A stretch of 62,765 bases of DNA from an uncultured Lachnospiraceae bacterium. Its GTDB lineage: Bacteria; Bacillota; Clostridia; Lachnospirales; Lachnospiraceae. The DNA lies in assembly GCA_947385425.1 (NCBI GenBank), contig CANDKY010000006.1, positions 1-62,765 of the forward strand. Reading direction: 5' to 3'. The notes under the pieces were generated by a model. That model worked only from the letters and a program-made list of their open reading frames with translations, was not told where the DNA came from and did no database searches. A program made the position numbers and the translations under genes. Shown here piece by piece: positions 55,124 to 62,765 of the stretch (the stretch's first letter is position 1; every line of letters begins with the position of its first letter).

Positions 55124-55552
55124 ATGAAATTATTGGTGATTAACGGGCCGAATATTAATTTTCTCGGCATCCGTGAGAAGAGTGTATATGGTACGCAGGA
55201 TTATGATTACCTGCTGGAAATGATAAGCAAAAAGGGGGAAGAGTGCGGCTGCCGGATAGAAGTGTTCCAGAGCAACCATGAGGGGGCGATTATTGACCGG
55301 ATCCAGGAAGCCTATTTTGACGGTACGGAAGGGATTGTGATTAATCCCGGGGCTTATACCCATTACAGTTACGCGATCCGGGATGCCCTGGCAAGCATTG
55401 CGGTGCCAAAGGTGGAGATCCATATCTCGGATATCACGCAAAGGGAGGAGTTCCGTAAGGTTTCGGTGACGGCCCCGGTTTGTGACAAACAGATTTACGG
55501 GCATGGCCTGGACGGATATTTGGAGGCAATTGAATTTTGTTTAAAAAAGTAG
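55124..55552 (+). CDS. aroQ: 3-dehydroquinate dehydratase, type II
   Basis: A 142-residue dodecameric type II dehydroquinase. ATG 55124 follows AAAGGAGG. INGPNINFLGIREKSVYGTQ carries the active-site Tyr loop; EVFQSNHEGAIID, INPGAYTHYSYAIRDAL (catalytic His and Asn) and EIHISDITQREEFRKVS are all conserved. It completes three consecutive shikimate-pathway genes. Confidence 0.97.
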   Translation: MKLLVINGPNINFLGIREKSVYGTQDYDYLLEMISKKGEECGCRIEVFQSNHEGAIIDRIQEAYFDGTEGIVINPGAYTHYSYAIRDALASIAVPKVEIHISDITQREEFRKVSVTAPVCDKQIYGHGLDGYLEAIEFCLKK

Positions 55553-55622
55553 TTGAAAAATGAATGTTTTTAGTATAAACTGGATAAGAATGATGACGTG
55601 AAAACTTTAGGAGGATTATTTT

Positions 55623-56180
55623 ATGATTTCTGCAGGTGATTTCAGAAATGGTATTACTATTGAGTTAGACAATAATGTTTACCAGATTATTGAGTTCCAG
55701 CACGTAAAGCCCGGCAAGGGGGCTGCGTTCGTGAGGACGAAACTGAAAAACATCAAGAGCGGCGGCGTGGTGGAGAAAACATTCCGGCCCACGGAAAAAT
55801 GCCCACAGGCACGTATTGATAGAAAAGACATGCAGTACTTATATTCGGACGGCGATTTGTACAACTTCATGGATACCGGGAATTATGACCAGATTGCATT
55901 GAATGCGGAGGCAGTCGGCGATGCATTGAAGTTCGTGAAGGAAAATGAGATGGTCAAGGTATGTTCCCATAACGGAAGCGTATTTGCGATCGAACCGCCG
56001 TTGTTCGTGGAACTGGAGATTACGGACACAGAGCCCGGCTTTAAGGGGGATACGGCTACGGGGGCAACGAAGCCTGCTGTGGTGGAAACCGGAGCGACAG
56101 TTTATGTCCCTTTGTTTGTAAACCAGGGGGATGTTATCAAAATTGACACGAGGACGGGGGAATACCTGTCAAGAGTATAA
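55623..56180 (+). CDS. efp: Elongation factor P
   Basis: A 185-residue EF-P, which relieves ribosome stalling at polyproline. Domain I has the tip loop [20 protein letters not shown] with a Lys for modification; domains II and III include [20 protein letters not shown] and [24 protein letters not shown] precedes ATG 55623. Polyproline-type surface stalks such as the DTP protein would be natural EF-P clients. Confidence 0.97.
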   Translation: MISAGDFRNGITIELDNNVYQIIEFQHVKPGKGAAFVRTKLKNIKSGGVVEKTFRPTEKCPQARIDRKDMQYLYSDGDLYNFMDTGNYDQIALNAEAVGDALKFVKENEMVKVCSHNGSVFAIEPPLFVELEITDTEPGFKGDTATGATKPAVVETGATVYVPLFVNQGDVIKIDTRTGEYLSRV

Positions 56181-56258
56181 GGCGTGGTTTGCCATTTCTG
56201 TTTTAATAAGCTTTTAAGACAATGGAGAGTGATTTCTGTTGTCTTTTTTTATGCACAC

Positions 56259-56437
56259 GGGCACCCAAAGGAAAATGTCAGCAAGAGCTGACGGGTGCCC
56301 GGCGCGCGAGTAGGGGAAGATGGCTCTTCCCTACTCGATTGCACAGGGGTGCGTAAGGAAATTAGCAGCTTTGCTGCACGCACCCCGCGCGGTGAGTAGG
56401 GGGAAAAGCCTCCCCTACTCGATTGCACAGGGGCGCA
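56259..56437. repeat. Array of four hairpins with a repeated spacer
   Basis: H1 GGGCACCC/GGGTGCCC with inner GTCAGC/GCTGAC; H2 CGAGTAGGGGAAGA/TCTTCCCTACTCG; H3 GGGGTGCGT/ACGCACCCC with inner GCAG/CTGC; H4 GAGTAGGGGG/CCCCTACTC. GATTGCACAGGGG follows both H2 and H4. H2/H4 tips resemble the palindrome at 39551. The rest of 56181-56647 is featureless. Confidence 0.75.
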
Positions 56438-56647
56438 CAGAGAAAACAGAAGGAATCTGAAGTTCTTCGGCAGGTAAGCTGTTTTGGGACGGTTAACTGC
56501 CGCATATCTTAAAGGCGCAGGACTCGTATCCGTCCGGTCTGCGGACCGGGGGCAGGCGTTCCGGGTGCCGCGCGCACGGCATCGCTGCCGGGCAGTATCA
56601 AAAATCCACTTGTAAAACTCACAAAAAATGAAGGAGAATATAATTAT

Positions 56648-57754
56648 ATGGAAATTATGGAATTTTGTAAAAAGGTGAAGAAGAGCCTTGGGATCTATAT
56701 TGGCAGCGGGGCGTCTGTCAATATTAAACAGGTTATGAAAAACAACGGTATTGTGCTGCACAGCATTATGGTGACGGAGAAGGAGAGGAATGTTTCGCCC
56801 ACTATTTATCTGGACGGCCTGCATGAGGCATATGAGGAAGGGGAGACTTTCAGCAAAGTTATGGAAGAGATCCTGCAGATTTATGAGGAAAGCAGGATGA
56901 AAAAGAACATGGATATGGACTTTTTCCTGGATTACGGAAGGATGGCGGGGCAGGTGGTTTATAAGCTGATCCGCTATGAGAGCAACAGGGAACTGCTTTC
57001 ACAGGTGCCTTATGTCCGGTTTCTGGATATGGCGGTGGTATTTTACTGCCATGTACCGGGGACAGGGATGGATAATGCTACTATATTGATTTACAACAGC
57101 CATCTGGAGTTATGGGGGATAACGAAAGAACGGCTTTGCCGGGATGCGCAGAAAAATACCAGGCGGATTCTGCCGCCGCGCCTTCTGTCGATAGAAGAGA
57201 TGATGAAAGAAATATTTGTGCAGGATTTACGGCAAAAATGCGGGGAAAGCAAAGACGATGAAGAGTGGCTGGCCCAGACAGCGGGTCGGATAATGGATTC
57301 GCTTGTCGGGGATGTGCCCCGGCCGGCTATGTATGTGCTGGGAAACAAGAGGAAACTGTTTGGGGCAGCGGTAATATTGTATGAGGGCATTTTGGGGGAG
57401 ATCGCGGAGGCTTTCGGCTGCGGCTATTTCCTTTTGCCGAGTTCTGTACATGAGGTGATACTCATTCCGGATGACAACAGGCATAATCCGGAGGAGCTTT
57501 GGAATATGGTCTGCGAAATCAATGCAACCCAGGTGGCGCCTGAAGATGTCCTGACGGATTCCGTCTATTATTTTTCACGGAGGGATTTTTCCGGAAAAGG
57601 CGGCGCGGTATGCGGTTCCGGGGAGAAAAGCCCCGGAAAGAGCGGCGCGGCGCCTGGCTCCGGGAAAAAGGATACCGGGAAAAAGAATGCGGAAGATAAG
57701 GCGGCGAAGGAAAATATATTATGGGAAAATAACGGTTTAGAAAAAATTTTTTAA
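56648..57754 (+). CDS. DUF5688 family protein
   Basis: A 368-residue cytoplasmic protein matching the DUF5688 group: KKVKKSLGIYIGSGASVNIK, then LRxD-type central region and VYYFSRRDFSGKG near the end. The last ~40 residues are a Gly/Ser/Lys-rich tail. No catalytic motif seen. Members are numerous in Lachnospiraceae and of unknown role. It begins after a hairpin array and ends just before the tRNA-Arg promoter. Confidence 0.85.
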   Translation: MEIMEFCKKVKKSLGIYIGSGASVNIKQVMKNNGIVLHSIMVTEKERNVSPTIYLDGLHEAYEEGETFSKVMEEILQIYEESRMKKNMDMDFFLDYGRMAGQVVYKLIRYESNRELLSQVPYVRFLDMAVVFYCHVPGTGMDNATILIYNSHLELWGITKERLCRDAQKNTRRILPPRLLSIEEMMKEIFVQDLRQKCGESKDDEEWLAQTAGRIMDSLVGDVPRPAMYVLGNKRKLFGAAVILYEGILGEIAEAFGCGYFLLPSSVHEVILIPDDNRHNPEELWNMVCEINATQVAPEDVLTDSVYYFSRRDFSGKGGAVCGSGEKSPGKSGAAPGSGKKDTGKKNAEDKAAKENILWENNGLEKIF

Positions 57755-57773
57755 AAGTTTAGAAAAAGTATAC

Positions 57774-57802
57774 TAGACAACCGGAAGAAAGTGTGCTATC
57801 AT
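57774..57802 (+). promoter_or_regulatory. Predicted tRNA-Arg promoter
   Basis: TAGACA (57774-57779), 17-base spacer, TATCAT (57797-57802); start would be near 57809, about 43 bases before the tRNA. The -10 box overlaps the left arm of the inverted repeat at 57801. Confidence 0.6.
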
Positions 57803-57941
57803 GTTCAGAGTGATGTAACAAATTTGTAATATTTCATATGTTGTTTAAAATGCACTCGTAGTCTAACGGATAGAACGAAGGCCTCCGACGCCTTTAATGC
57901 AGGTTCGATTCCTGTCGAGTGCATTACATCACTCTGAACAT
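57801..57941. repeat. 18-bp perfect inverted repeat clasping the tRNA gene
   Basis: ATGTTCAGAGTGATGTAA (57801-57818) is the exact reverse complement of TTACATCACTCTGAACAT (57924-57941). The right arm begins at the base after the discriminator. Confidence 0.92.
57852..57923 (+). tRNA. tRNA-Arg (anticodon CCG)
   Basis: A complete cloverleaf without encoded CCA. Acceptor GCACTCG (57852-57858) pairs with CGAGTGC (57916-57922), discriminator A. Anticodon stem AAGGC/GCCTT encloses CTCCGAC with CCG at 57885-57887, which reads CGG (Arg). The T arm contains GGTTCGATTCC. Both flanks carry an 18-bp inverted repeat. Confidence 0.95.
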
Positions 57942-58035
57942 AATTTTGTTTTGCGGCGGTTCTTATTACGCCAGCCGTATCGGTGTAAATGGTTTTGGCA
58001 GGCAGTTGGCAGGAAAGAAAGGATATTTATCACCT

Positions 58036-59415
58036 ATGGACGACAAAAGTATGAGAGACAGAATAGAGGAATGGAAAGAGTGGCTATCGGAACATGCAAA
58101 GATTGTGATGCCGGTAGTTCTTCTTATATGTGTTGTGATAACCGTATTTGTGGCGATGAACGCGAACCGGAAAGCGGCGGAAGTGGAAGCCCAGCTTGAA
58201 CTTGCAAACGAGCCGGAAGCGGCTTCCGTACCTGAGGAGCAGAGCCTGCCGGAGGCAGATCAGGAGGTTCCGCAGCTTGAATTGGAAGAGAATGCTTATC
58301 CGGCGGTCAATACGCTGATGGACAATTACTATGACGCGGTAGCGAAGGGCGATGTGGATTCTGTCGTGTCCATGAATGAATATCTGGATGAGAAGGAAAA
58401 GCTGAGAATCCGCGAGATGAGCAAGTATATTGAGGGATATCCCGAACTTACTGTATATACGAAAAAGGGGCCGGTGGAAGGGTCTTATCTTGTTTATGTT
58501 TATTCCAAGATGAAATTTACCGAGTATGACCAGTTGGTTCCGGGTATGCAGGCTTTTTATGTTTGTACGGATGAAGACGGGAATTGTTATATTAACGGCG
58601 GGGAGAGCAATCCTATCGTAGTGCAGTATATTACGGATGTTTCCCTGCAGGAAGATCTGGCGGATCTGAATAACCGGATCACGGCGGAATACAACGAGCT
58701 ACTGGATACGGACGAGGAACTGGGGGCTTTCCTGTTTGATTTGTCCAAGCGGATAGATGTTTCCGTTGGCGAAGCCCTTGCCAAGGCGGAGACGGAACAG
58801 GCACAGCAGGAAGAAGAAGCGCAGCAGGCGGAAGGACAGCCGCAAGAAAATGAAGCGGAAACGCCGGAGGGTGAAGGAGAGCCGCAGGAAAGTGAGGAAG
58901 CGCCTCAGGAAGACGGCGGGCAGGAAGAGGAAACGGCAGAGCCGGAGCCGGCGGCGCCCGCAGTGAAGAAAGTAAAGGCAACAGACGTTGTTAACATCAG
59001 AAGTTCTGACAGCGAGACGGCGGATAAGGTAGGAAAAGCGCAGGTTGGCGATGAATTTACGCTTCTGGAAGAGCGCGGGAACGGATGGAGCAAGATTTCG
59101 TTTGAGGGCCGGGATGCGTTTATTAAGAGTGAATTTTTGGCGGCGGCTTCTGAGACAACAGCAGAGGACGGTGGTACGGAAACCGCTTCTGCTCCGGCAG
59201 AAAGCACCGGACAGTCTGCTTCTGCGGGGAGCGGGGAGACAGTTACGGTTAAAACAAGCGTAAATGTCAGGAAGTCAGCCAGTGAAAACGGTGAGAAGCT
59301 TGGGCTGGCTTATGCCGGGGATAAGCTGGAGCTTGTGGTGAAGCAGGCGGATGGCTGGACCAGGGTAAAGTATAACGGGGAGACTGCTTTCATCAAGTCT
59401 GAATTTTTGGAATAA
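58036..59415 (+). CDS. Membrane-anchored protein with two SH3 domains
   Basis: A 459-residue protein from ATG 58036 (AAAGGA about 12 bases upstream). One membrane helix at about residues 26-43 (IVMPVVLLICVVITVFVA), then an extracellular NTF2-like domain (TLMDNYYDAVAKGDVDSVVS), an acidic Glu/Gln/Pro linker (about 250-315) and two bacterial SH3 domains (VNIRSSDSETADKVGKAQVG and VNVRKSASENGEKLGLAYAG). SH3b domains bind peptidoglycan peptides. Likely an envelope protein; no enzyme domain. Terminated at 59519. Confidence 0.88.
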   Translation: MDDKSMRDRIEEWKEWLSEHAKIVMPVVLLICVVITVFVAMNANRKAAEVEAQLELANEPEAASVPEEQSLPEADQEVPQLELEENAYPAVNTLMDNYYDAVAKGDVDSVVSMNEYLDEKEKLRIREMSKYIEGYPELTVYTKKGPVEGSYLVYVYSKMKFTEYDQLVPGMQAFYVCTDEDGNCYINGGESNPIVVQYITDVSLQEDLADLNNRITAEYNELLDTDEELGAFLFDLSKRIDVSVGEALAKAETEQAQQEEEAQQAEGQPQENEAETPEGEGEPQESEEAPQEDGGQEEETAEPEPAAPAVKKVKATDVVNIRSSDSETADKVGKAQVGDEFTLLEERGNGWSKISFEGRDAFIKSEFLAAASETTAEDGGTETASAPAESTGQSASAGSGETVTVKTSVNVRKSASENGEKLGLAYAGDKLELVVKQADGWTRVKYNGETAFIKSEFLE

Positions 59416-59518
59416 CAGGGCCGGGCGGTAAAGGGGCTTTATAACCCGGTTATCTGTATTAAATTCGGATGTAAAATATTGGAATGCATAATATTGGAAT
59501 AGAAGGGTAATAATAAGG

Positions 59519-59558
59519 TGCAGACACAATCCAGAAGATTTTGTGTCTGCATTTTTTT
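59519..59558 (+). terminator. Rho-independent terminator
   Basis: TGCAGACACAA pairs with TTGTGTCTGCA over 11 bp, followed by a run of seven T. Good terminator for the SH3 gene. Confidence 0.9.
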
Positions 59559-59569
59559 GTGTACTGTCC

Positions 59570-59668
59570 TTGAAGAGGAAGTATGATGCTTTCCGACAGA
59601 TGTGCGTCACAATTTGTGGGGGATTGAAAGCATATATGCTTTCCCCAATATTATTCAAACACACTCTA
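59570..59668. repeat. Remnant of the AGAGYGTGTTTGA repeat family
   Basis: Shares GATGTGCGTCACAATTTGTG with 14740-14790 and ends ATTCAAACACACTCT (59653-59667). Related ends are at 14729, 18271, 46249 and 61810. The rest of 59416-59803 has no gene. Confidence 0.7.
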
Positions 59669-59803
59669 AGGACGAAGGCGGCGCATGTGCGTAAAGATAC
59701 GGCACTCCGGTGTGTATTTGCGGGCCGTATGCAAATGACAGGAATGGAATAAAGCTATTGGAAGCAGAGGGAATAAAATAGGAAGAGGAGGCCACAGTTA
59801 TTT

Positions 59804-60235
59804 ATGAAAAGGGATGATGCGGAAATACTGCGTGAGGTGCAGAAGAATACAGAGATGGCAATGAAGGCGATTGATACGATCAGTGACAAGGTATATGATG
59901 ATGATCTGGCTATACAGTTGTCCAGGCAGTCGCTGAAATATTCGGAAATCCACAATAAGGCCCTGGACAAAATATTGGAAGGGAAGGCGGAACCGTACCG
60001 GACAAATAATGTCAGCCAGATGATGCTTGTCGGGGGGATACATTCCAACACACTCTTTAACACAAGCACCAGCCATATCGCCGAGCTGATGATCCAGGGC
60101 AGTAACCGGGGGATTACCGATATGTGCAAGGCCCTGAACCATCATGAACGGGCGGAAGGTTTTTCGCTGGAGATTGCCAGGGAGCTGATGGATTTTGAAG
60201 AGAAAAATATTGAGCGGCTGAAAAAGTATTTATAG
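59804..60235 (+). CDS. Helical protein of unknown function
   Basis: A 143-residue, almost entirely alpha-helical protein (EILREVQKNTEMAMKAIDTI, LAIQLSRQSLKYSEIHNKAL, MIQGSNRGITDMCKALNHHE). The His/Glu pattern (HNK, HHER, EEKN) suggests a four-helix bundle like the DUF305/ferritin-like class, but no metal-binding motif is complete. GGAAGAGGAGG lies upstream. Homologues seem common in Lachnospiraceae; no role is known to me. Confidence 0.8.
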   Translation: MKRDDAEILREVQKNTEMAMKAIDTISDKVYDDDLAIQLSRQSLKYSEIHNKALDKILEGKAEPYRTNNVSQMMLVGGIHSNTLFNTSTSHIAELMIQGSNRGITDMCKALNHHERAEGFSLEIARELMDFEEKNIERLKKYL

Positions 60236-60322
60236 ATTGTATACATGTATTATTGTACAATTTGTCTAAAAAAAGAGGAAAAATAAATGAAAAAGTTTTA
60301 CGCTTTCATTGCCTGAAGCGGC

Positions 60323-60351
60323 TTGTGCATTTTGTATGGGCATTATATAAT
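60323..60351 (+). promoter_or_regulatory. Predicted gdhA promoter
   Basis: TTGTGC (60323-60328), 17-base spacer, TATAAT (60346-60351), about 40 bases before gdhA. Confidence 0.7.
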
Positions 60352-60377
60352 ATTACGTGGGCAGATGAGCCTGATAA

Positions 60378-61748
<1,371 letters not shown>

Positions 61749-61809
61749 TATCTATGTTTGCGGCAGTGCAGGATAGGGCGTCTGAAAAGGGGTGCCGGAT
61801 GGAGTAATA

Positions 61810-61875
61810 GCGCGTGTTTGAGGATTATTGTCCCATGGACGGATGTCAGGGACTGCATATTTTCAAACACGCTCT
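61810..61875. repeat. Short inverted-repeat element of the GCGTGTTTGA family
   Basis: GCGCGTGTTTGA near 61811 faces TTTTCAAACACGCTCT (61860-61875), enclosing ~40 bp of unrelated DNA. Complete small member of the family whose ends recur at 14729, 18271, 46249 and 59653. Confidence 0.7.
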
Positions 61876-61969
61876 GACGTTTTTCGACGGCAGGATTCTG
61901 ACGGTGCAAATTTTCAGCAAATTGTGATGTATTTTTCAGGGAAAGCAGGTATGAGGAGGAGAGGGAGTT

Positions 61970-62575
61970 ATGTTATTGAATACATATTATGGCCTTACCG
62001 TCCCGCAGATGGTGGGTATTTCTGTTGTGGTAATTGTCCTTATTGTTATCTTTGTTGTTATCAGGGATAAGATTAACAGAAAAAAGGCTGCTACAGGTGA
62101 GGATAAGCAGTATATCATGGATATTTTGCAGAAAAAGGTGCCTGATCCGGAGAAGTATACGAAGGCATATGCTACCTGGGAGTGGCAGACTTATCAGGGG
62201 AAATCGACAAGGACCGATTTTTGGTTTTATGCGGTTGCTTTCAATAATGAATGTATCCATATCGTCCCGCTGACCAACGGGCCGGGGAAATTTGCTTATT
62301 CGGATGCATATTGTATCAGGAAAGAGGAACTGGGTATTGTCAATACGAAGAAGGGGGCAAACTGGGTAGAGCTGTATGATAAGTCACAGCAGGAAATCGT
62401 TTCCCTGACCGTGTCGGGAGAGTACCTGAAAGACGATAAATTCCATCCGGTGAACATCATCCAGCCGGATGCGGAGAAGGCATTTTTGGAATGGAAGGAC
62501 AGGTGGATGGATGAAGTCAATGCCGCCAATAATGTAACGGCAACGGGGAAGATGAAGAAGCCGGTGAAGCGGTAA
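61970..62575 (+). CDS. Membrane-anchored protein of unknown function
   Basis: A 201-residue protein behind GAGGAGAGGGAG. One membrane helix at residues 12-32 (GISVVVIVLIVIFVVIRDKI), then a soluble cytoplasmic-type domain (YATWEWQTYQGKSTRTDFWF, SDAYCIRKEELGIVNTKKGA) ending in a basic tail (KMKKPVKR). The domain reads like a PH-like or DUF fold, but I cannot name it. Stands alone between gdhA and a terminator. Confidence 0.78.
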   Translation: MLLNTYYGLTVPQMVGISVVVIVLIVIFVVIRDKINRKKAATGEDKQYIMDILQKKVPDPEKYTKAYATWEWQTYQGKSTRTDFWFYAVAFNNECIHIVPLTNGPGKFAYSDAYCIRKEELGIVNTKKGANWVELYDKSQQEIVSLTVSGEYLKDDKFHPVNIIQPDAEKAFLEWKDRWMDEVNAANNVTATGKMKKPVKR

Positions 62576-62631
62576 GGGTAATTATATGGCTGTTTCCATG
62601 ATGGTTTCTTATGGAAAGATGGGTAATGAAC

Positions 62632-62675
62632 GGGTGTGCCATGAAAAGCGTCTGGCTTTCGGGCATGCCCTTTTT
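62632..62675 (+). terminator. Probable rho-independent terminator
   Basis: GGGTGTGCC (62632-62640) pairs, with G-U pairs, with GGGCATGCCC (62661-62670), followed by TTTTT. Confidence 0.65.
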
Positions 62676-62696
62676 ATGCGCAGCCCATAGTACTCC

Positions 62697-62765
62697 GTTA
62701 CAGTTCACTGCCAATGTCATTAACTTAAGTGGGTGTGGTTCACAGGCCGGAGCCTGTTTTGCTTT
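62697..62765. repeat. Left end of a GTTACAGTTCACT-family element, cut by the window
   Basis: GTTACAGTTCACTGCCAATG and ATTAACTTAAG match the left end of the 37531-37745 element; the remainder lies beyond the window. Confidence 0.75.

Noticed and set aside
56259-56437. Possible CRISPR array
   Set aside because: Spacing and unit length are irregular, units are hairpins rather than conserved repeats with unique spacers, and no cas gene is near.

Overview
The window looks like chromosome from a spore-forming Lachnospiraceae-type Clostridia. The evidence is sporulation genes yqfC/yqfD, the clostridial order rplS-lepB-rbgA-lepB-rnhB-FliK-like-FlhB-like-yraN, DUF5688, SH3 and GDH genes of the type seen in that family, AGGAGG-type ribosome sites, and purine-rich coding strands. 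Species cannot be fixed from the sequence alone.

Layout. 1-2.1 kb: 3' end of an AAC(3)-type acetyltransferase, an MFS transporter, and a DinJ-like antitoxin beside a broken YoeB-like toxin. 2.4-13.7 kb: a secreted protein, tgt, then the translation/secretion block (rplS, two signal peptidases, rbgA, rnhB, FliK/FlhB-like pair, yraN, laccase-domain protein). 13.9-20.2 kb: solitary HicB, an OmpR-type two-component system, a DUF3592-like membrane protein, prs. 20.5-23 kb: two decayed AAA-ATPase-like/PD-(D/E)XK genes, one broken by a 7-bp tandem duplication. 23-28 kb: DUF512 radical-SAM protein, der, plsY, gpsA. 28.4-31.2 kb: feoAB under a TTGACA-N17-TATAAT promoter with a Fur-like box. 31.2-37.5 kb: yqfC, yqfD, phoH, ybeY, a MOP-family flippase and a BofC-like anchored protein. 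37.9-46.1 kb: accessory region with an intact AAA-ATPase-like gene, a 1193-residue adhesin fused to a class B sortase, a secreted DTP-repeat protein, and an Rpn-type nuclease. 46.2-52.8 kb: GH31 alpha-xylosidase with a decayed YesMN-type two-component system and an orphan sugar-binding lipoprotein. 52.8-56.2 kb: yqeG, aroE, aroK, aroQ, efp. 56.6-62.6 kb: DUF5688, tRNA-Arg(CCG), an SH3 protein, a helical protein, gdhA, and a membrane-anchored protein.

Two things stand out. First, the protein at 40144-43725: signal peptide, beta-helix, two InlB-type repeats, acidic stalk, an LPXTG-like sorting signal (FIRTG, membrane helix, RIKK), then a second helix and a complete class B sortase (H1069, C1168, R1178). 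It appears to carry its own anchoring enzyme. An array of 18-bp purine repeats runs into its ribosome site. Second, intergenic space is crowded with hairpin-forming, non-coding repeats of several families: 3-bp-TSD MITE-like elements, an element with perfect 30-bp terminal repeats, 190-280 bp palindromes, a palindrome flanked exactly by 8-bp direct repeats, and hairpins bounded by GCGGAACTGGAATA. A perfect 18-bp inverted repeat clasps the tRNA gene. Several housekeeping proteins (RbgA, DUF512 protein, YqfD) also carry low-complexity repetitive insertions.
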